DNA of 64,000 nt from Luteibacter sp. OK325 (GTDB lineage: Bacteria; Pseudomonadota; Gammaproteobacteria; Xanthomonadales; Rhodanobacteraceae): positions 806,001 to 870,000 of the forward strand of contig NZ_QAOX01000002.1 in assembly GCF_003050935.1 (NCBI RefSeq), written 5' to 3'. How positions within the stretch are numbered: position 1 is the stretch's first letter; each line of letters begins with the position of its first letter. The translations under genes were made by a program, and so were the position numbers. The notes under the pieces are model-generated. The model did no database searches. It was not told the origin of the DNA and was given only the letters and a program-made list of their open reading frames with translations. Of the stretch, positions 55,826 through 64,000 are shown piece after piece.

Positions 55826-57013
55826 ATGCACGATTCTGCAGGCATCCTGCTTACCCTCTTCATCATCTTCGTCGCCGCGCAGATTGGCGGAGAGATCGCG
55901 CAACGCCTGCGTTTACCGGCCGTCGTCGGTGAAATCGCCGCCGGTTGCGTGGTCGGTCCCTCGGCGCTGGGCTGGGTGACCGTGCCGGATATCGCCACCG
56001 GCACACCGCTGGACGTGCTCGCCGAAATCGGCGTGATCCTGCTCCTTTTCTCAGTCGGCCTGGAAACGCGGCTCGACGATCTGAAAAAGGTCGGCGCCAG
56101 TGCCTTCATGGTCGGCGTGCTCGGCGTGATCATCCCCTTCGCATGCGGCGCGGTGTGGGCACACGGCTCCGGCTTCGACTGGATCCGCTCGATGTTCGTC
56201 GCGGCGGCCTTTGTCGCCACCTCGGCCGGTATCACCGCACGCGTGTTGCAGGAACTGGGCGTGCTGCAACGGCGCGAGGCGCGGATCATCCTCGGCGCCG
56301 CCGTGATCGACGACATCCTGGCCATGCTCCTGCTGGGCATCGTCTCGTCGCTGCAAGGCGGCGGTGAGGTGAACGTCGGCAGCCTCGTCGGCACCCTGGT
56401 CGGTGCGATCGGCTTCGTCGCCGTGATCGGCTGGGGCGGCACGCGGGTCATGCGTCGCGGCTCCGGCTGGCTGGATAAACCAAGCAACCCGATGTCGCCG
56501 CTGGCGATCGTGCTGGCCCTGTGCCTGGGCCTCGCCTTCCTCTCGATGAAATTCCACCTGGCCGCGATCATCGGCGCCTTCCTCGCCGGCATGATCGCCT
56601 CGGAAACCAGTCAGCGGCATCAGCTCGAAGAGCAGACCGCGCCCCTGCTGGCCTTTCTCACCCCGTTCTTCTTCGTCGTTACCGGCGCCAAGGTGAACCT
56701 GTCCGCCCTCGCCAGTGCGAGTGCGCTGGGCATGCTCGCCGTGGTCACCATCATCGCCATCTTTTCCAAGCTGGCCGGTGGTTACCTCGGCTCGATGTCG
56801 CTGGGCCGGCGCGGTGCGCTTATCGTCGGCTTCGGCATGGTGCCGCGCGGGGAGGTCGGCGTGGTGATCGCCTCACTGGGCCTCGCGGCCGGCGTGTTCG
56901 ACGAGAAGATCTACGCGGTCATCGTGGCGATGTCGTTGCTCACCGCCATGGTCACTCCTCCGGTGCTCGCCCTGCTGCTGAAGGAGCGCCCCGCGCCGAC
57001 TGATACGCCGTAA
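55826..57013 (+). CDS. CPA2-family cation:proton antiporter
   Basis: A 395-residue membrane protein with about 12 segments. LPAVVGEIAAGCVVGPSALG, FSVGLETRLDDLKKVG, and VIDDILAMLLLG, with the ion-binding Asp pair, mark the KefB/NapA-type exchangers. The cytosolic TrkA-N domain of KefB/KefC is absent. It would swap Na+ or K+ for protons. The 3' end overlaps the convergent phrB gene by about 60 bases, an unusual convergent overlap. Confidence 0.87.
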   Translation: MHDSAGILLTLFIIFVAAQIGGEIAQRLRLPAVVGEIAAGCVVGPSALGWVTVPDIATGTPLDVLAEIGVILLLFSVGLETRLDDLKKVGASAFMVGVLGVIIPFACGAVWAHGSGFDWIRSMFVAAAFVATSAGITARVLQELGVLQRREARIILGAAVIDDILAMLLLGIVSSLQGGGEVNVGSLVGTLVGAIGFVAVIGWGGTRVMRRGSGWLDKPSNPMSPLAIVLALCLGLAFLSMKFHLAAIIGAFLAGMIASETSQRHQLEEQTAPLLAFLTPFFFVVTGAKVNLSALASASALGMLAVVTIIAIFSKLAGGYLGSMSLGRRGALIVGFGMVPRGEVGVVIASLGLAAGVFDEKIYAVIVAMSLLTAMVTPPVLALLLKERPAPTDTP

Positions 57014-58400
57014 GCGCATCCTCGCGGCTGCGCTTGAGGTCGACCAGCGGCCGCGGGTACCCCGACTGTTTCAGGAAGGCCTCGTCCTCCCACGGCGCGT
57101 GGACGAGGCGGCCCGGTGCGTTCGCGAGCTCCGGCACCCATCGGCGGATATACGTGCCGTCCGGGTCGAACTTCTCCGACTGCGTCACCGGATTGAAGAT
57201 ACGGAAGTACGGCGCGGCATCCGCGCCACTACCGGCCACCCACTGCCAACCCATCGCGTTGTTGGCCAGGTCGGCGTCGACCAGGGTGTCCCAGAACCAC
57301 TTCTCGCCGAGCAGCCAGTGCTGGCGAAGGTTCTTCGTTAACAGGCTCGCCACCAGCATGCGCACGCGGTTGTGCATCCAGCCCGTGGCCCACAGCTCGC
57401 GCATGCCGGCATCGACGATGGGGATGCCGGTCTTACCCTCCTTCCAGCGTCTCAGCGCATGGGCGTCGCGCTTTTCCCAGCGGAAGGCATTGAACTTCGG
57501 ATTGAAGTTTTCCTTCGGTGTTTTCGGAAAGTGGTAGAGCAGATGGTGGCCGAACTCGCGCCAGCCGAGCTGACGCAGGTAAGGTTCGATGTCGGCGCCG
57601 TTCTTCCGTTTCCTGACGCGCTCACGCAGGCCTTCCGCCACCTGGAGGGGCGAGATCTCGCCGAAATGCAGGTGTGGCGAGAGGCGCGAGGTACCGTGCC
57701 GGGCCGGTATGTCGCGGCCTTCCACGTAGTGGCCCACGGCGTCATCGGCGAAGAGGTCGAGCATCTCCAGCGCGCCCTGCTCGCCCGGCGACCAATCGGC
57801 GAAGCCGCGTGCCCAGTCGAGCGTTGGCAGCAGGCCGAGTGCATCGACCGACAACGTTTTCGGCAAGGTCGTCAGGTGCATGGGCTTCGGTTCGGCCACC
57901 GGCGCGACCTCGTCGATGCGCGTGCGCAGGTTGCGCCAGAACGGGGTGAACACCCGGTAGGGTTCGTTCTGTTGAGTGGCGATGTCCCAGGGCTCGCACC
58001 AGAGTGCGGCATTGAACGAGGCGACCTCGACGCCGTCGCCTTCGAGCGCACGTCGCACCGCCTTGTCCCGGGCGATTGCCTTGGGTTCGTAGAGGCGGTT
58101 GAAGTAGACGGCCGTCGCACCAGTGGCCTCGATGGCGGCGCGCAGGGCATCCACGGTGGGCCCCTGCAGGATCTGCAGGATCTGCAGGCTGCCATGGTGC
58201 CGGCGCAGGGAGACATCCAGGCCTTGCAGCGAGTGATGAAGCCACCAGCGACTCGCGGCGCCGGGCGCCCATTCACCGTCCTCGCCGGGCGCGTGGATAT
58301 AGAGTGGCAGCACCTTCTCGTGGGCAGCCACGGCGGCGCTGAGGGCGGGATTATCTGCAAGACGCAGGTCGCGGCGGAACCAGACGATGGCTGTAGTCAT
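56952..58400 (-). CDS. phrB: Deoxyribodipyrimidine photolyase
   Basis: Repairs UV-induced pyrimidine dimers with blue light. The 482-residue protein has the N-terminal antenna domain (IVWFRRDLRLADNPAL) and the FAD domain: HGTSRLSPHLHFGEISP, LGWREFGHHLLYHFP, the conserved GIPIVDAGMRELWATGWMHNR and NNAMGWQWVAGSGADAAPYFRIFNP. The ATG at 58400 is used, as photolyases start close to IVWFRRDLR; one at 58415 adds five residues. Its 3' end overlaps the antiporter gene in the opposite strand. Confidence 0.96.
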   Translation of the reverse strand: MTTAIVWFRRDLRLADNPALSAAVAAHEKVLPLYIHAPGEDGEWAPGAASRWWLHHSLQGLDVSLRRHHGSLQILQILQGPTVDALRAAIEATGATAVYFNRLYEPKAIARDKAVRRALEGDGVEVASFNAALWCEPWDIATQQNEPYRVFTPFWRNLRTRIDEVAPVAEPKPMHLTTLPKTLSVDALGLLPTLDWARGFADWSPGEQGALEMLDLFADDAVGHYVEGRDIPARHGTSRLSPHLHFGEISPLQVAEGLRERVRKRKNGADIEPYLRQLGWREFGHHLLYHFPKTPKENFNPKFNAFRWEKRDAHALRRWKEGKTGIPIVDAGMRELWATGWMHNRVRMLVASLLTKNLRQHWLLGEKWFWDTLVDADLANNAMGWQWVAGSGADAAPYFRIFNPVTQSEKFDPDGTYIRRWVPELANAPGRLVHAPWEDEAFLKQSGYPRPLVDLKRSREDALTAYQSARGAPSAAGRAPEE

Positions 58401-58514
58401 CCACGTAGTATCCATGCAACACGTGAAGCCGGAATCGCTCCACCTTCGTTCAGCCGTAATGCTTAGACTGTGCCCATGCGGCTAACCCTGCCAGCCGCCC
58501 GAAAGGAGATCACC

Positions 58515-58964
58515 ATGAATTTCAAGACCGTCCTCGGTATTCCCATGGCCGCCCTGCTCGCCACGGCTGCCATCGCACCTGCCTCGGCCGCCACGATTAC
58601 CCGCTCCGACGGCATCTACGTCCGTTGCGACCAGTGCGGTGTGGTGCAGAGCATCGAGCGCAACGTCGTCCAGGGCCGTGACCACGGCACGGCAGGCGCG
58701 GTGATCGGCGCCATCGCCGGCGGCGTCCTCGGCAACCAGGTCGGCCGCGGTAACGGCCGCAAGGTCGCCACGGTCGCCGGCGCAGTCGGTGGCGGCTTCG
58801 CCGGCAACGCCATCGGCAAGGGCGGCGGCAGCGAGAGCTACACCCTGCGCCTGAAGATGGGCGGCGGCGGTTACACCAATGTCCAGGTAGCCGACGCTTC
58901 GTCCATCCGCGAGGGCGACATCGTGGTTGTCGACGAAAAGGGCAACGTGCAGCGCGTGCAGTAA
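58515..58964 (+). CDS. Glycine-zipper (17 kDa antigen-like) envelope protein
   Basis: A 149-residue protein with signal peptide MNFKTVLGIPMAALLATAAI (cleavage near PASAA). A Gly-zipper membrane-like motif, AGAVIGAIAGGVLGNQVGRG and AGAVGGGFAGNAIGKGGG (about 58-100), is followed by a beta domain. The Cys pair YVRCDQCGVVQ is unusual, as no lipobox is present. The GAAAGGAGATCACC stretch before the ATG at 58515 is a near-ideal ribosome binding site. Glycine-zipper proteins sit in the outer membrane or periplasm and often respond to envelope stress; the function here is unknown. Confidence 0.82.
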   Translation: MNFKTVLGIPMAALLATAAIAPASAATITRSDGIYVRCDQCGVVQSIERNVVQGRDHGTAGAVIGAIAGGVLGNQVGRGNGRKVATVAGAVGGGFAGNAIGKGGGSESYTLRLKMGGGGYTNVQVADASSIREGDIVVVDEKGNVQRVQ

Positions 58965-58990
58965 GCGCACGCGTTGTTGCTCGGGCTTTG

Positions 58991-59059
58991 TGTGGGAGCC
59001 GGCTACGCCGGCGATGGGGTTACGGTGACCTGGCTATCGCCGCTGAAGCGGCTCCTACA
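58991..59059. repeat. REP pair overlapping the 3' end of lpxK
   Basis: A plus-oriented GCTACGC-core REP faces a minus-oriented CTTCAG REP. The minus copy (about 59037-59059) and part of the spacer are coding sequence for the C-terminus of LpxK, whose stop is at 59020. Confidence 0.9.
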
Positions 59060-60021
59060 TGTGCAGCGATGGCGTCGTAGAACGCGTCGGGTAGCACGGC
59101 GCGCACGGGCACACGCCACCAGTTCGCACGGGCAAAGTCACGGCACTTCACCGCGTCTTTGTCCGTCATCAATACAGGGCACCCGTCAGCGAAGGTGAAG
59201 TCGTCACGCGTAAACGCGTGGTGGTCGGCGAAGGGATGGCCGTGCACCGCTATGCCCTGGGCAGCGAGGCTGGCGAAGAAACGTGCGGGATTGCCGATGC
59301 CTGCGACGGCATGCGCCGGGCGCCCGGCGAAATCCGCCAACGGAGCGGATAGAGACGGATCCGCCATGTTGATGGCGACGCCGCCTTCCAGTGCCATACC
59401 GATCTCGGAGCCCACGGGCGTGCCGCTGTTAACGACAACGAAGTCGACGTCGGCCAGACGACTCGCCGGCTCGCGCAATGGCCCCGCCGGAAGCAGATGT
59501 CCATTGCCCAACCGACGCTCACCATCGATCACGCAGATCTCGACATCACGCCCGAGCCGATGATGCTGTAGTCCATCGTCGGCGAGAATCAGATCGCATC
59601 CGGCATCGATCAATAACTGCGCCGCTTCCGGTCGCTCGCGCCCGATCGCAACAGGCACGCCACTGTGACGAATCAGGCTCGGCTCATCGCCGACCTTCGC
59701 AGGGTCGTCCTGGCCGGTGAGCAGATAGGGCCCGTGCTCGATACCGCCATAACCGCGACTCACGACCCCGGGCACGAAACCCCGCGCCGACATCGCCGCC
59801 GCCAGCGCCACGATCAGCGGCGTCTTGCCGGTGCCACCAATGGTGATGTTGCCGACCACGACGACCGGGACGGAAAGCCGCACGACGGAAGAAGGATCGT
59901 TGCGAAAGCCCTCCGCCCGACGCCGTACGACAGTGCGATACAGCGCCTCGAACGGGCGAGTCCAGAGCGGCGGGCTCCCGCCGCCATACCAATGTCGCTG
60001 CAGTGAGGCGCCGAGGCCCAC
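59020..60021 (-). CDS. lpxK: Tetraacyldisaccharide 4'-kinase
   Basis: Phosphorylates the 4' position of lipid A disaccharide at the inner membrane. The 333-residue protein starts at GTG (60021), MGLGASLQRHWYGG. The P-loop is GGTGKTP (62-68) after VVVVGNITI; ILADDGLQHHRLGRD is the hallmark active-site block. The last 13 or so residues (HVGAASAAIARSP) are encoded by a REP element, so the native C-terminus has been replaced or extended. It is the fourth gene of exbB-exbD-msbA-lpxK, with a 3-base gap after msbA. Confidence 0.95.
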   Translation of the reverse strand: MGLGASLQRHWYGGGSPPLWTRPFEALYRTVVRRRAEGFRNDPSSVVRLSVPVVVVGNITIGGTGKTPLIVALAAAMSARGFVPGVVSRGYGGIEHGPYLLTGQDDPAKVGDEPSLIRHSGVPVAIGRERPEAAQLLIDAGCDLILADDGLQHHRLGRDVEICVIDGERRLGNGHLLPAGPLREPASRLADVDFVVVNSGTPVGSEIGMALEGGVAINMADPSLSAPLADFAGRPAHAVAGIGNPARFFASLAAQGIAVHGHPFADHHAFTRDDFTFADGCPVLMTDKDAVKCRDFARANWWRVPVRAVLPDAFYDAIAAHVGAASAAIARSP

Positions 60022-60024
60022 CGC

Positions 60025-61797
60025 TTAGCTCGCCGCTTGCTCGTGGAACTGCATGCGGTGCAGGGCCGAATACCGGCCGCCGATGTCGAGCAGTTCGCGG
60101 TGCGTGCCGAGCTCGACGACCCTGCCCTGATCCATCACGGCGATCTGGTCGGCGTGTTCGATGGTCGACAGGCGATGCGCGATCACCAGCGTGGTGCGGT
60201 CGCGCATGAGGCGCGTGAGCGCGTCCTGGATCAGCCGTTCCGACTCGGTGTCGAGCGCACTGGTGGCTTCGTCGAGGACGAGGATCGGCGCGTTCTTGAG
60301 AATGGCGCGGGCAATGGCGATACGCTGGCGCTGGCCGCCGGAAAGCGAGTTACCGCCCTGCCCGATCTGCGTCTGCAGGCCCTCGGGCAGACGGTCGATG
60401 AACTCCATCGCGTTCGCCGCCTTGGCCGCAGCGACGATGTCTTCTTCGGAGGCGTCGGCCATTTCGCCGTAGGCGATGTTGGCCGCGACGGTGTCGTCGA
60501 ACAGCACGACGTTCTGGCCCACCCAGGCGATCTGCCGGCGCAACGAAGGCAGTGTGTACTGCGAATAATCGCGGCCGTCGACGAGGATGCGGCCTTCGCT
60601 CGGCTGATAGAAACGCGGCAGCAGACTGACCAGGCTGGACTTGCCGCTACCGGAACGACCGACCAGCGCCGTCACCGTGCCGGGCTTGCAGACCAGGTCC
60701 ACGCCACGCAGGGCGACGTGGTTGTTGCGCTCGTACACCAGGTGGATGTTCTCGAAACGAATGTCGCCCCTGGTACGGACGAGGTCTTCCGTGCCGGTGT
60801 CGATTTCCGCCGGCGTGTCGATGATCTCGAACAGGTCTTCGGCGGCCGTGACACCCTTCTGCAGGCTGGCCTGGATACCGGCCAGACGCTTCAGCGAGGG
60901 CAGCATGCCACCCATGGCGGTGAGCACGGCGGTGAAGATGCCAGGAGTGATCGTCTCGATGACGCCCGGGCGTGAGCCGAGGAACACCAGCGTGGCGAGA
61001 GCGACGGCGCCGACGGTCTGGATCGTGGCGCTCGAAGCGGCGCTGGTCGCCGACACCTTGAGGTTGAGGCGACGCTGACGCTCGGCGATCTCGCCGAAGC
61101 GGTCGCCTTCGCGCGCCTGGCCACCGTAGATGCGTACTTCGCGATTGGCCGCGACCGCTTCTTCGACGGCACTGGTCACGGTGCCCATGTTGCCCTGGAT
61201 GCGCTTACTGATCTTGCGATAGCGGCGGCTGATGACGGTGACGATCACCACCACGCAAGGCACCAGCACGAGCAGCGCCATCGCCAGATAAGCACTCCAG
61301 TACAGCATGACGCAGAGCATGCCGACGACGGTGAGGCCTTCGGTGATGGCTACCTTGAGCGAATCCGCCGAGGCCGACGCGACCTGCTCGCTGGTGTAGG
61401 TAATGCGCGAAATCTGTTGCCCCGACGGCTCCTTGGCGAAGAACGTCGCCGGCAGGCGCAGGTAGGAAGCGAAGACGTCGATGCGGATGGCCTGCACCAC
61501 GTTACGACCGACATAAGCGATGCCATAGTCGGTGGCGTAGGAGGCGATGCCGCGCACGCCAAAGATCGCGATGATCCAGATCGGCATCCAGAAGATCGTG
61601 TACGGATCCTTTTCGACGAATATCTTGTCGACCAGCGTCTTGAGCAGGCTGGTGAACAGAGACAGGCACGCCGGGTCGATGATCATGCCGAGGACGGCGA
61701 TGAGGCCCGCGGTACGAAAGCGCCGCGTATAACCGAGCAGGCGCTTATAGGTCTGCCAGGTCTTGGCGTCCCAGACCGACACTTTTTCCTTGCTCAC
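60025..61797 (-). CDS. msbA: Lipid A export ATP-binding/permease protein
   Basis: A homodimeric ABC flippase that moves core-lipid A across the inner membrane. The 590-residue protein has six membrane helices (about 28-320), Walker A GRSGSGKS (380-387), the signature LSGGQ (485-489), Walker B ILVLDE (505-510) and the His of the switch in LVIAHRLSTIEHAD. It starts at GTG (61797) overlapping the exbD stop by 4 bases. Confidence 0.96.
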   Translation of the reverse strand: MSKEKVSVWDAKTWQTYKRLLGYTRRFRTAGLIAVLGMIIDPACLSLFTSLLKTLVDKIFVEKDPYTIFWMPIWIIAIFGVRGIASYATDYGIAYVGRNVVQAIRIDVFASYLRLPATFFAKEPSGQQISRITYTSEQVASASADSLKVAITEGLTVVGMLCVMLYWSAYLAMALLVLVPCVVVIVTVISRRYRKISKRIQGNMGTVTSAVEEAVAANREVRIYGGQAREGDRFGEIAERQRRLNLKVSATSAASSATIQTVGAVALATLVFLGSRPGVIETITPGIFTAVLTAMGGMLPSLKRLAGIQASLQKGVTAAEDLFEIIDTPAEIDTGTEDLVRTRGDIRFENIHLVYERNNHVALRGVDLVCKPGTVTALVGRSGSGKSSLVSLLPRFYQPSEGRILVDGRDYSQYTLPSLRRQIAWVGQNVVLFDDTVAANIAYGEMADASEEDIVAAAKAANAMEFIDRLPEGLQTQIGQGGNSLSGGQRQRIAIARAILKNAPILVLDEATSALDTESERLIQDALTRLMRDRTTLVIAHRLSTIEHADQIAVMDQGRVVELGTHRELLDIGGRYSALHRMQFHEQAAS

Positions 61798-62222
61798 CGG
61801 GCCGCGCCCGCTTCGCTCGGCGTGGTCGCAATCGACAGACGGGTGAAGCCCACCTGGCCAAGCGCATCCATCGCGCGAACCACGTTCTGGTGCGGCGTCA
61901 TCGCATCGGCGCGGATCACCACGAGGCGGTCACGGTCGTTGCCGGCGACGCGCTCGATGGTCGCCTTGAGCGGCTCGATGCCCTCACCGAGCACCTCGTC
62001 GCTGCCGACCGAGTAGTGGCCGTCGCGGTCGACGACCAGGGTGAGCGCGTTGTCCGTGGACTCGCGCGCCTGGCTGTCGGCCTTGGGCAGGTTGACCTTC
62101 AGGCGGGAGTGCTCGACGAAGGTGGTGCTGAGCACGAAGAACATCAGCAGGGTCAGCAGCACGTCGATCAACGAAATGACGTTGATCTCGAAATCGTCCT
62201 CGCGACGGGAACCGATGCGCAT
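61794..62222 (-). CDS. exbD: Biopolymer transport protein ExbD/TolR family
   Basis: A 142-residue protein with a single N-terminal membrane helix (FEINVISLIDVLLTLLMFFVL) containing the proton-carrying Asp in ISLIDVLLT, and a periplasmic domain. With ExbB it makes the proton channel that energises TonB-like machinery. It overlaps msbA and starts 3 bases after exbB. In this operon it may drive an LPS- or envelope-related process rather than iron uptake. Confidence 0.9.
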   Translation of the reverse strand: MRIGSRREDDFEINVISLIDVLLTLLMFFVLSTTFVEHSRLKVNLPKADSQARESTDNALTLVVDRDGHYSVGSDEVLGEGIEPLKATIERVAGNDRDRLVVIRADAMTPHQNVVRAMDALGQVGFTRLSIATTPSEAGAAR

Positions 62223-62225
62223 GGA

Positions 62226-62885
62226 TCAGCCAGCCTGCGAGGTAGCGGCTTCCGACGCGGCGGTGCGACGGCGCGGTGCCGGGCGCGGAGCGGACAGGTC
62301 GTCCAGCAGCGCCGTGGCTTCCTTCTCCATCTGCACGACATAACCGCCCACTTTGGAACGGAAGTAACGGTGCAGCACGTAGGCGGGAATCGACACGACC
62401 AGGCCGAACGCCGTGCAGATGAGCGCCTCGCCGATACCGCCGGCCATCTTGGTCGGATCGCCGATACCGCCGGCCATCACGCTGAGGAACATGCGGATGA
62501 GGCCGATAACGGTGCCGAGCAAGCCCAGCAACGGGCCGATGAGGGCGACGGTGCCCAGCGTATTGAGGTAGCGCTCCATGCGGTGGACCACATGGCGACC
62601 GGTGTCCTCGATACGCTCCTTGATGATCTCGCGCGGGCGGTCGCGAACGGCGAGCGCGCCGGCGAACAGTTCGCCCAGCGGCGAGCCTTTCTCGAGTGCC
62701 TGGAGGTGGGAGCTGTCCAGCGCGGAGGAACGCGCCCACTCACGCACTTCGGCGCCGAGGCCGGGCGGGAAAACGGCAGCATGCCGGAGCGCCCAGAAAC
62801 GCTCGAGGACGATGGCGAGCGCAACGAACGAACAAATGAGGATCGGCAGCAAAGCCCAGCCGCCAGCCAGAAGGATCTCGAGCAC
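62226..62885 (-). CDS. exbB: MotA/TolQ/ExbB proton channel family protein
   Basis: A 219-residue protein with three membrane segments (about 5-28, 108-135 and 152-175). The family core LNTLGTVALIGPLLGLLGTVIGLIRMF and GIGEALICTAFGLVVSIPAYV is intact. It begins at GTG (62885) and is the first gene of exbB-exbD-msbA-lpxK. A REP cluster lies upstream, so the promoter is probably within 62886-62960. Confidence 0.92.
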   Translation of the reverse strand: MLEILLAGGWALLPILICSFVALAIVLERFWALRHAAVFPPGLGAEVREWARSSALDSSHLQALEKGSPLGELFAGALAVRDRPREIIKERIEDTGRHVVHRMERYLNTLGTVALIGPLLGLLGTVIGLIRMFLSVMAGGIGDPTKMAGGIGEALICTAFGLVVSIPAYVLHRYFRSKVGGYVVQMEKEATALLDDLSAPRPAPRRRTAASEAATSQAG

Positions 62886-62961
62886 GTCAACCCCGGATGA
62901 ACAAAAGTCAGGCCGGCATCATAGCAGGGCCCGCCACGGGGACTGAGGCACCCTTAACACT

Positions 62962-63103
62962 TGTGGGATCGGCCTCTACCTGTGAGAGCCGCTTCACCTG
63001 TGGGAGCCGCTTCACCTGTGGGAGCCACTTCACCTGTGGGAGCCGCTTCAGCGGCGATGGGTGCTTGCCTCAACCCCCAATCGCCGCTGAAGCGGCTCCC
63101 ACA
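62962..63103. repeat. REP pair with an 18-base tandem expansion of the head
   Basis: About four copies of an 18-base unit (CACCTGTGGGAGCCGCTT, with single changes) run from about 62978 into a complete plus-oriented CTTCAG REP, which faces a minus-oriented CTTCAG copy ending at 63103. Only the last tandem unit keeps the full palindrome. Confidence 0.9.
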
Positions 63104-63122
63104 CAAAGCCGCTCAAAGGGCG

Positions 63123-64000
63123 TTACCTGTGCCCGAGGAACTCGACCTCGCTGAGGTCCAGACCGTTCGTATCACCGGAAACGAGACGCAGGCGGTACCA
63201 GGCGTACGGCTTCGGCGCGCTCACGGCGAACGCCCGGGTCTGCCGGCGCCACGGCCAGGTCTCACCGTCACGCTTGTCGACCGTCTGGTAGTGCTTGCCG
63301 TCCGCCGAGCCTTCGAGCACCCAGGCGGATGCATCGCCGGCCTTGGCTCCCGAGGTCAGGGTGAGCATCTCCACGGTCACCGGGTGCTCGAAGTGCCAGC
63401 CGACCGCCGGAGCTTTCGCGTCGAGGTGGGCCGAGGTGTCGGAGGTGTTGTCGAACAGCTTGTCCAACTCGGGACCCTTCAGCGAACCGAAGGCCTTGCC
63501 GCCCTCGCTCGTCAGATCCACCAGCGGCGCCGGCTTGCTGCCTTCGGCGCTGATCGAGGCCGGCAGCGCTTCGGCACCGGTGCCCCAGGTCGACGGCGTC
63601 GGCCCCATGGTGAACTCGAGCGTCGCGCCCTTCGCCAGCAGTTCGTGCGGCAGCGTGACCTTGTTCCAGGGCTTGCCGTTGACGCTCAGCGACTGCACGT
63701 AGCGATTGGTGTCGCTCACGCCCGGAGCCTTGATGTCGATCGTCGCACCCCCTTCCAGGCGAAGGCTCATGTGCGGGAAGTGCGGCGCGCCGATCACATA
63801 CTCCGGCGTGCCCATGCGCAGCGGATAGAAGCCAGCGGCGCCGAACAGCCACCACGCCGACATCTCGCCGTTGTCTTCATCGCCCGGGTAGCCCTGGCCG
63901 ATCTCGCTGCCCACATACAGGCGGGACACGGCGTCGCGCAGCTTGTCCTGGGTTTTCCAGGGCTGGCCGGCTTCGTCGTACATCCAGATGATGTGGTGCG
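63123..64000 (-). CDS. GH92 alpha-mannosidase, C-terminal part
   Basis: The gene is cut by the window end; 292 C-terminal residues are seen. The GH92 signature GYPGDEDNGEMSAWWLFGAAGFYP, with the paired acidic residues of the calcium-dependent inverting mechanism, lies near the start, preceded by HHIIWMYDEAGQPWKT. After the GH92 barrel end (ATIDIKAPG, LSVNGKPWNKV) a discoidin-like (F5/8 type C) module of about 130 residues follows (FDNTSDTSAHLDAKAPAVGW ... VLEGSADGKHYQTVDKRDGE). Such enzymes cut alpha-mannose from glycans. No surrounding polysaccharide locus is visible. Confidence 0.9.
   Translation of the reverse strand, partial: HHIIWMYDEAGQPWKTQDKLRDAVSRLYVGSEIGQGYPGDEDNGEMSAWWLFGAAGFYPLRMGTPEYVIGAPHFPHMSLRLEGGATIDIKAPGVSDTNRYVQSLSVNGKPWNKVTLPHELLAKGATLEFTMGPTPSTWGTGAEALPASISAEGSKPAPLVDLTSEGGKAFGSLKGPELDKLFDNTSDTSAHLDAKAPAVGWHFEHPVTVEMLTLTSGAKAGDASAWVLEGSADGKHYQTVDKRDGETWPWRRQTRAFAVSAPKPYAWYRLRLVSGDTNGLDLSEVEFLGHR

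Overview
The window is high-GC chromosomal DNA from a gammaproteobacterium of the Xanthomonadales type, most likely a Luteibacter/Dyella-like member of the Rhodanobacteraceae. That assignment is an inference from gene order (exbB-exbD-msbA-lpxK; trxB-GNAT-aat near ftsK-lolA-rarA), protein similarity as I recognise it, and dozens of REP palindromes of the 'GTGGGAG-CCG...CGG-CGAT' type. No rRNA, tRNA, transposase, integrase or CRISPR array was recognised.

Layout. 1-4200: the start of a GH108 muramidase (cut by the window edge), a NarL/LuxR-type response regulator, a small CHAT/caspase-like orphan protein, a CPA1 Na+/H+ antiporter and a small membrane protein. 4300-19080: housekeeping genes rarA, lolA, ftsK, ald, trxB, a FemAB/GNAT-like protein and aat, with an overlapping DUF2339-DUF3999 pair and a GYF-domain/pilin-like membrane protein. 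19300-24530: a DHA2 drug exporter, an RluA-type pseudouridine synthase, an HDOD protein, a lipoprotein and a membrane-anchored Mrr-like nuclease. 24630-27240: a compact three-gene cluster (RppA-type type III polyketide synthase, aldo/keto reductase, SnoaL-like protein) preceded by an inverted-repeat operator candidate. 27340-37620: phosphoketolase-acetate kinase operon, class I fumarase, a DipZ-like secreted thioredoxin, a YqjI/YqjH-type metal-responsive operon with its operator, and an AsmA protein.

37770-42420 is the accessory part: two decayed copies of one short-chain dehydrogenase, then several secreted proteins of unknown function, one of them frameshifted and one made of cysteine-paired HAF-like repeats. 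By eye its base composition is less GC-rich than the flanks. 42560-64000 returns to core genes: EamA transporter, 2OG-Fe(II) oxygenase, glmM, folP, orn, sbcB, DUF2461, yaeR, epmA-ligA, a second DHA2 exporter, a CPA2 antiporter, phrB, a glycine-zipper protein, the envelope operon exbB-exbD-msbA-lpxK (lipid A kinase and flippase with a proton channel pair), and the end of a GH92 mannosidase.

The most distinctive feature is the REP population. At least fourteen clusters fall into stem classes that keep the same head and tail but change both stem arms together (ATTCAT, CTTCAG, GCTCCGC cores). They form facing pairs, three-hairpin composites and tandem arrays. Four copies sit in one orientation and one reading frame inside the DUF2339 gene, and another supplies the C-terminus and spacer stop of lpxK. 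The best candidate for a little-described system is the type III PKS cluster at 24.6-27.2 kb.
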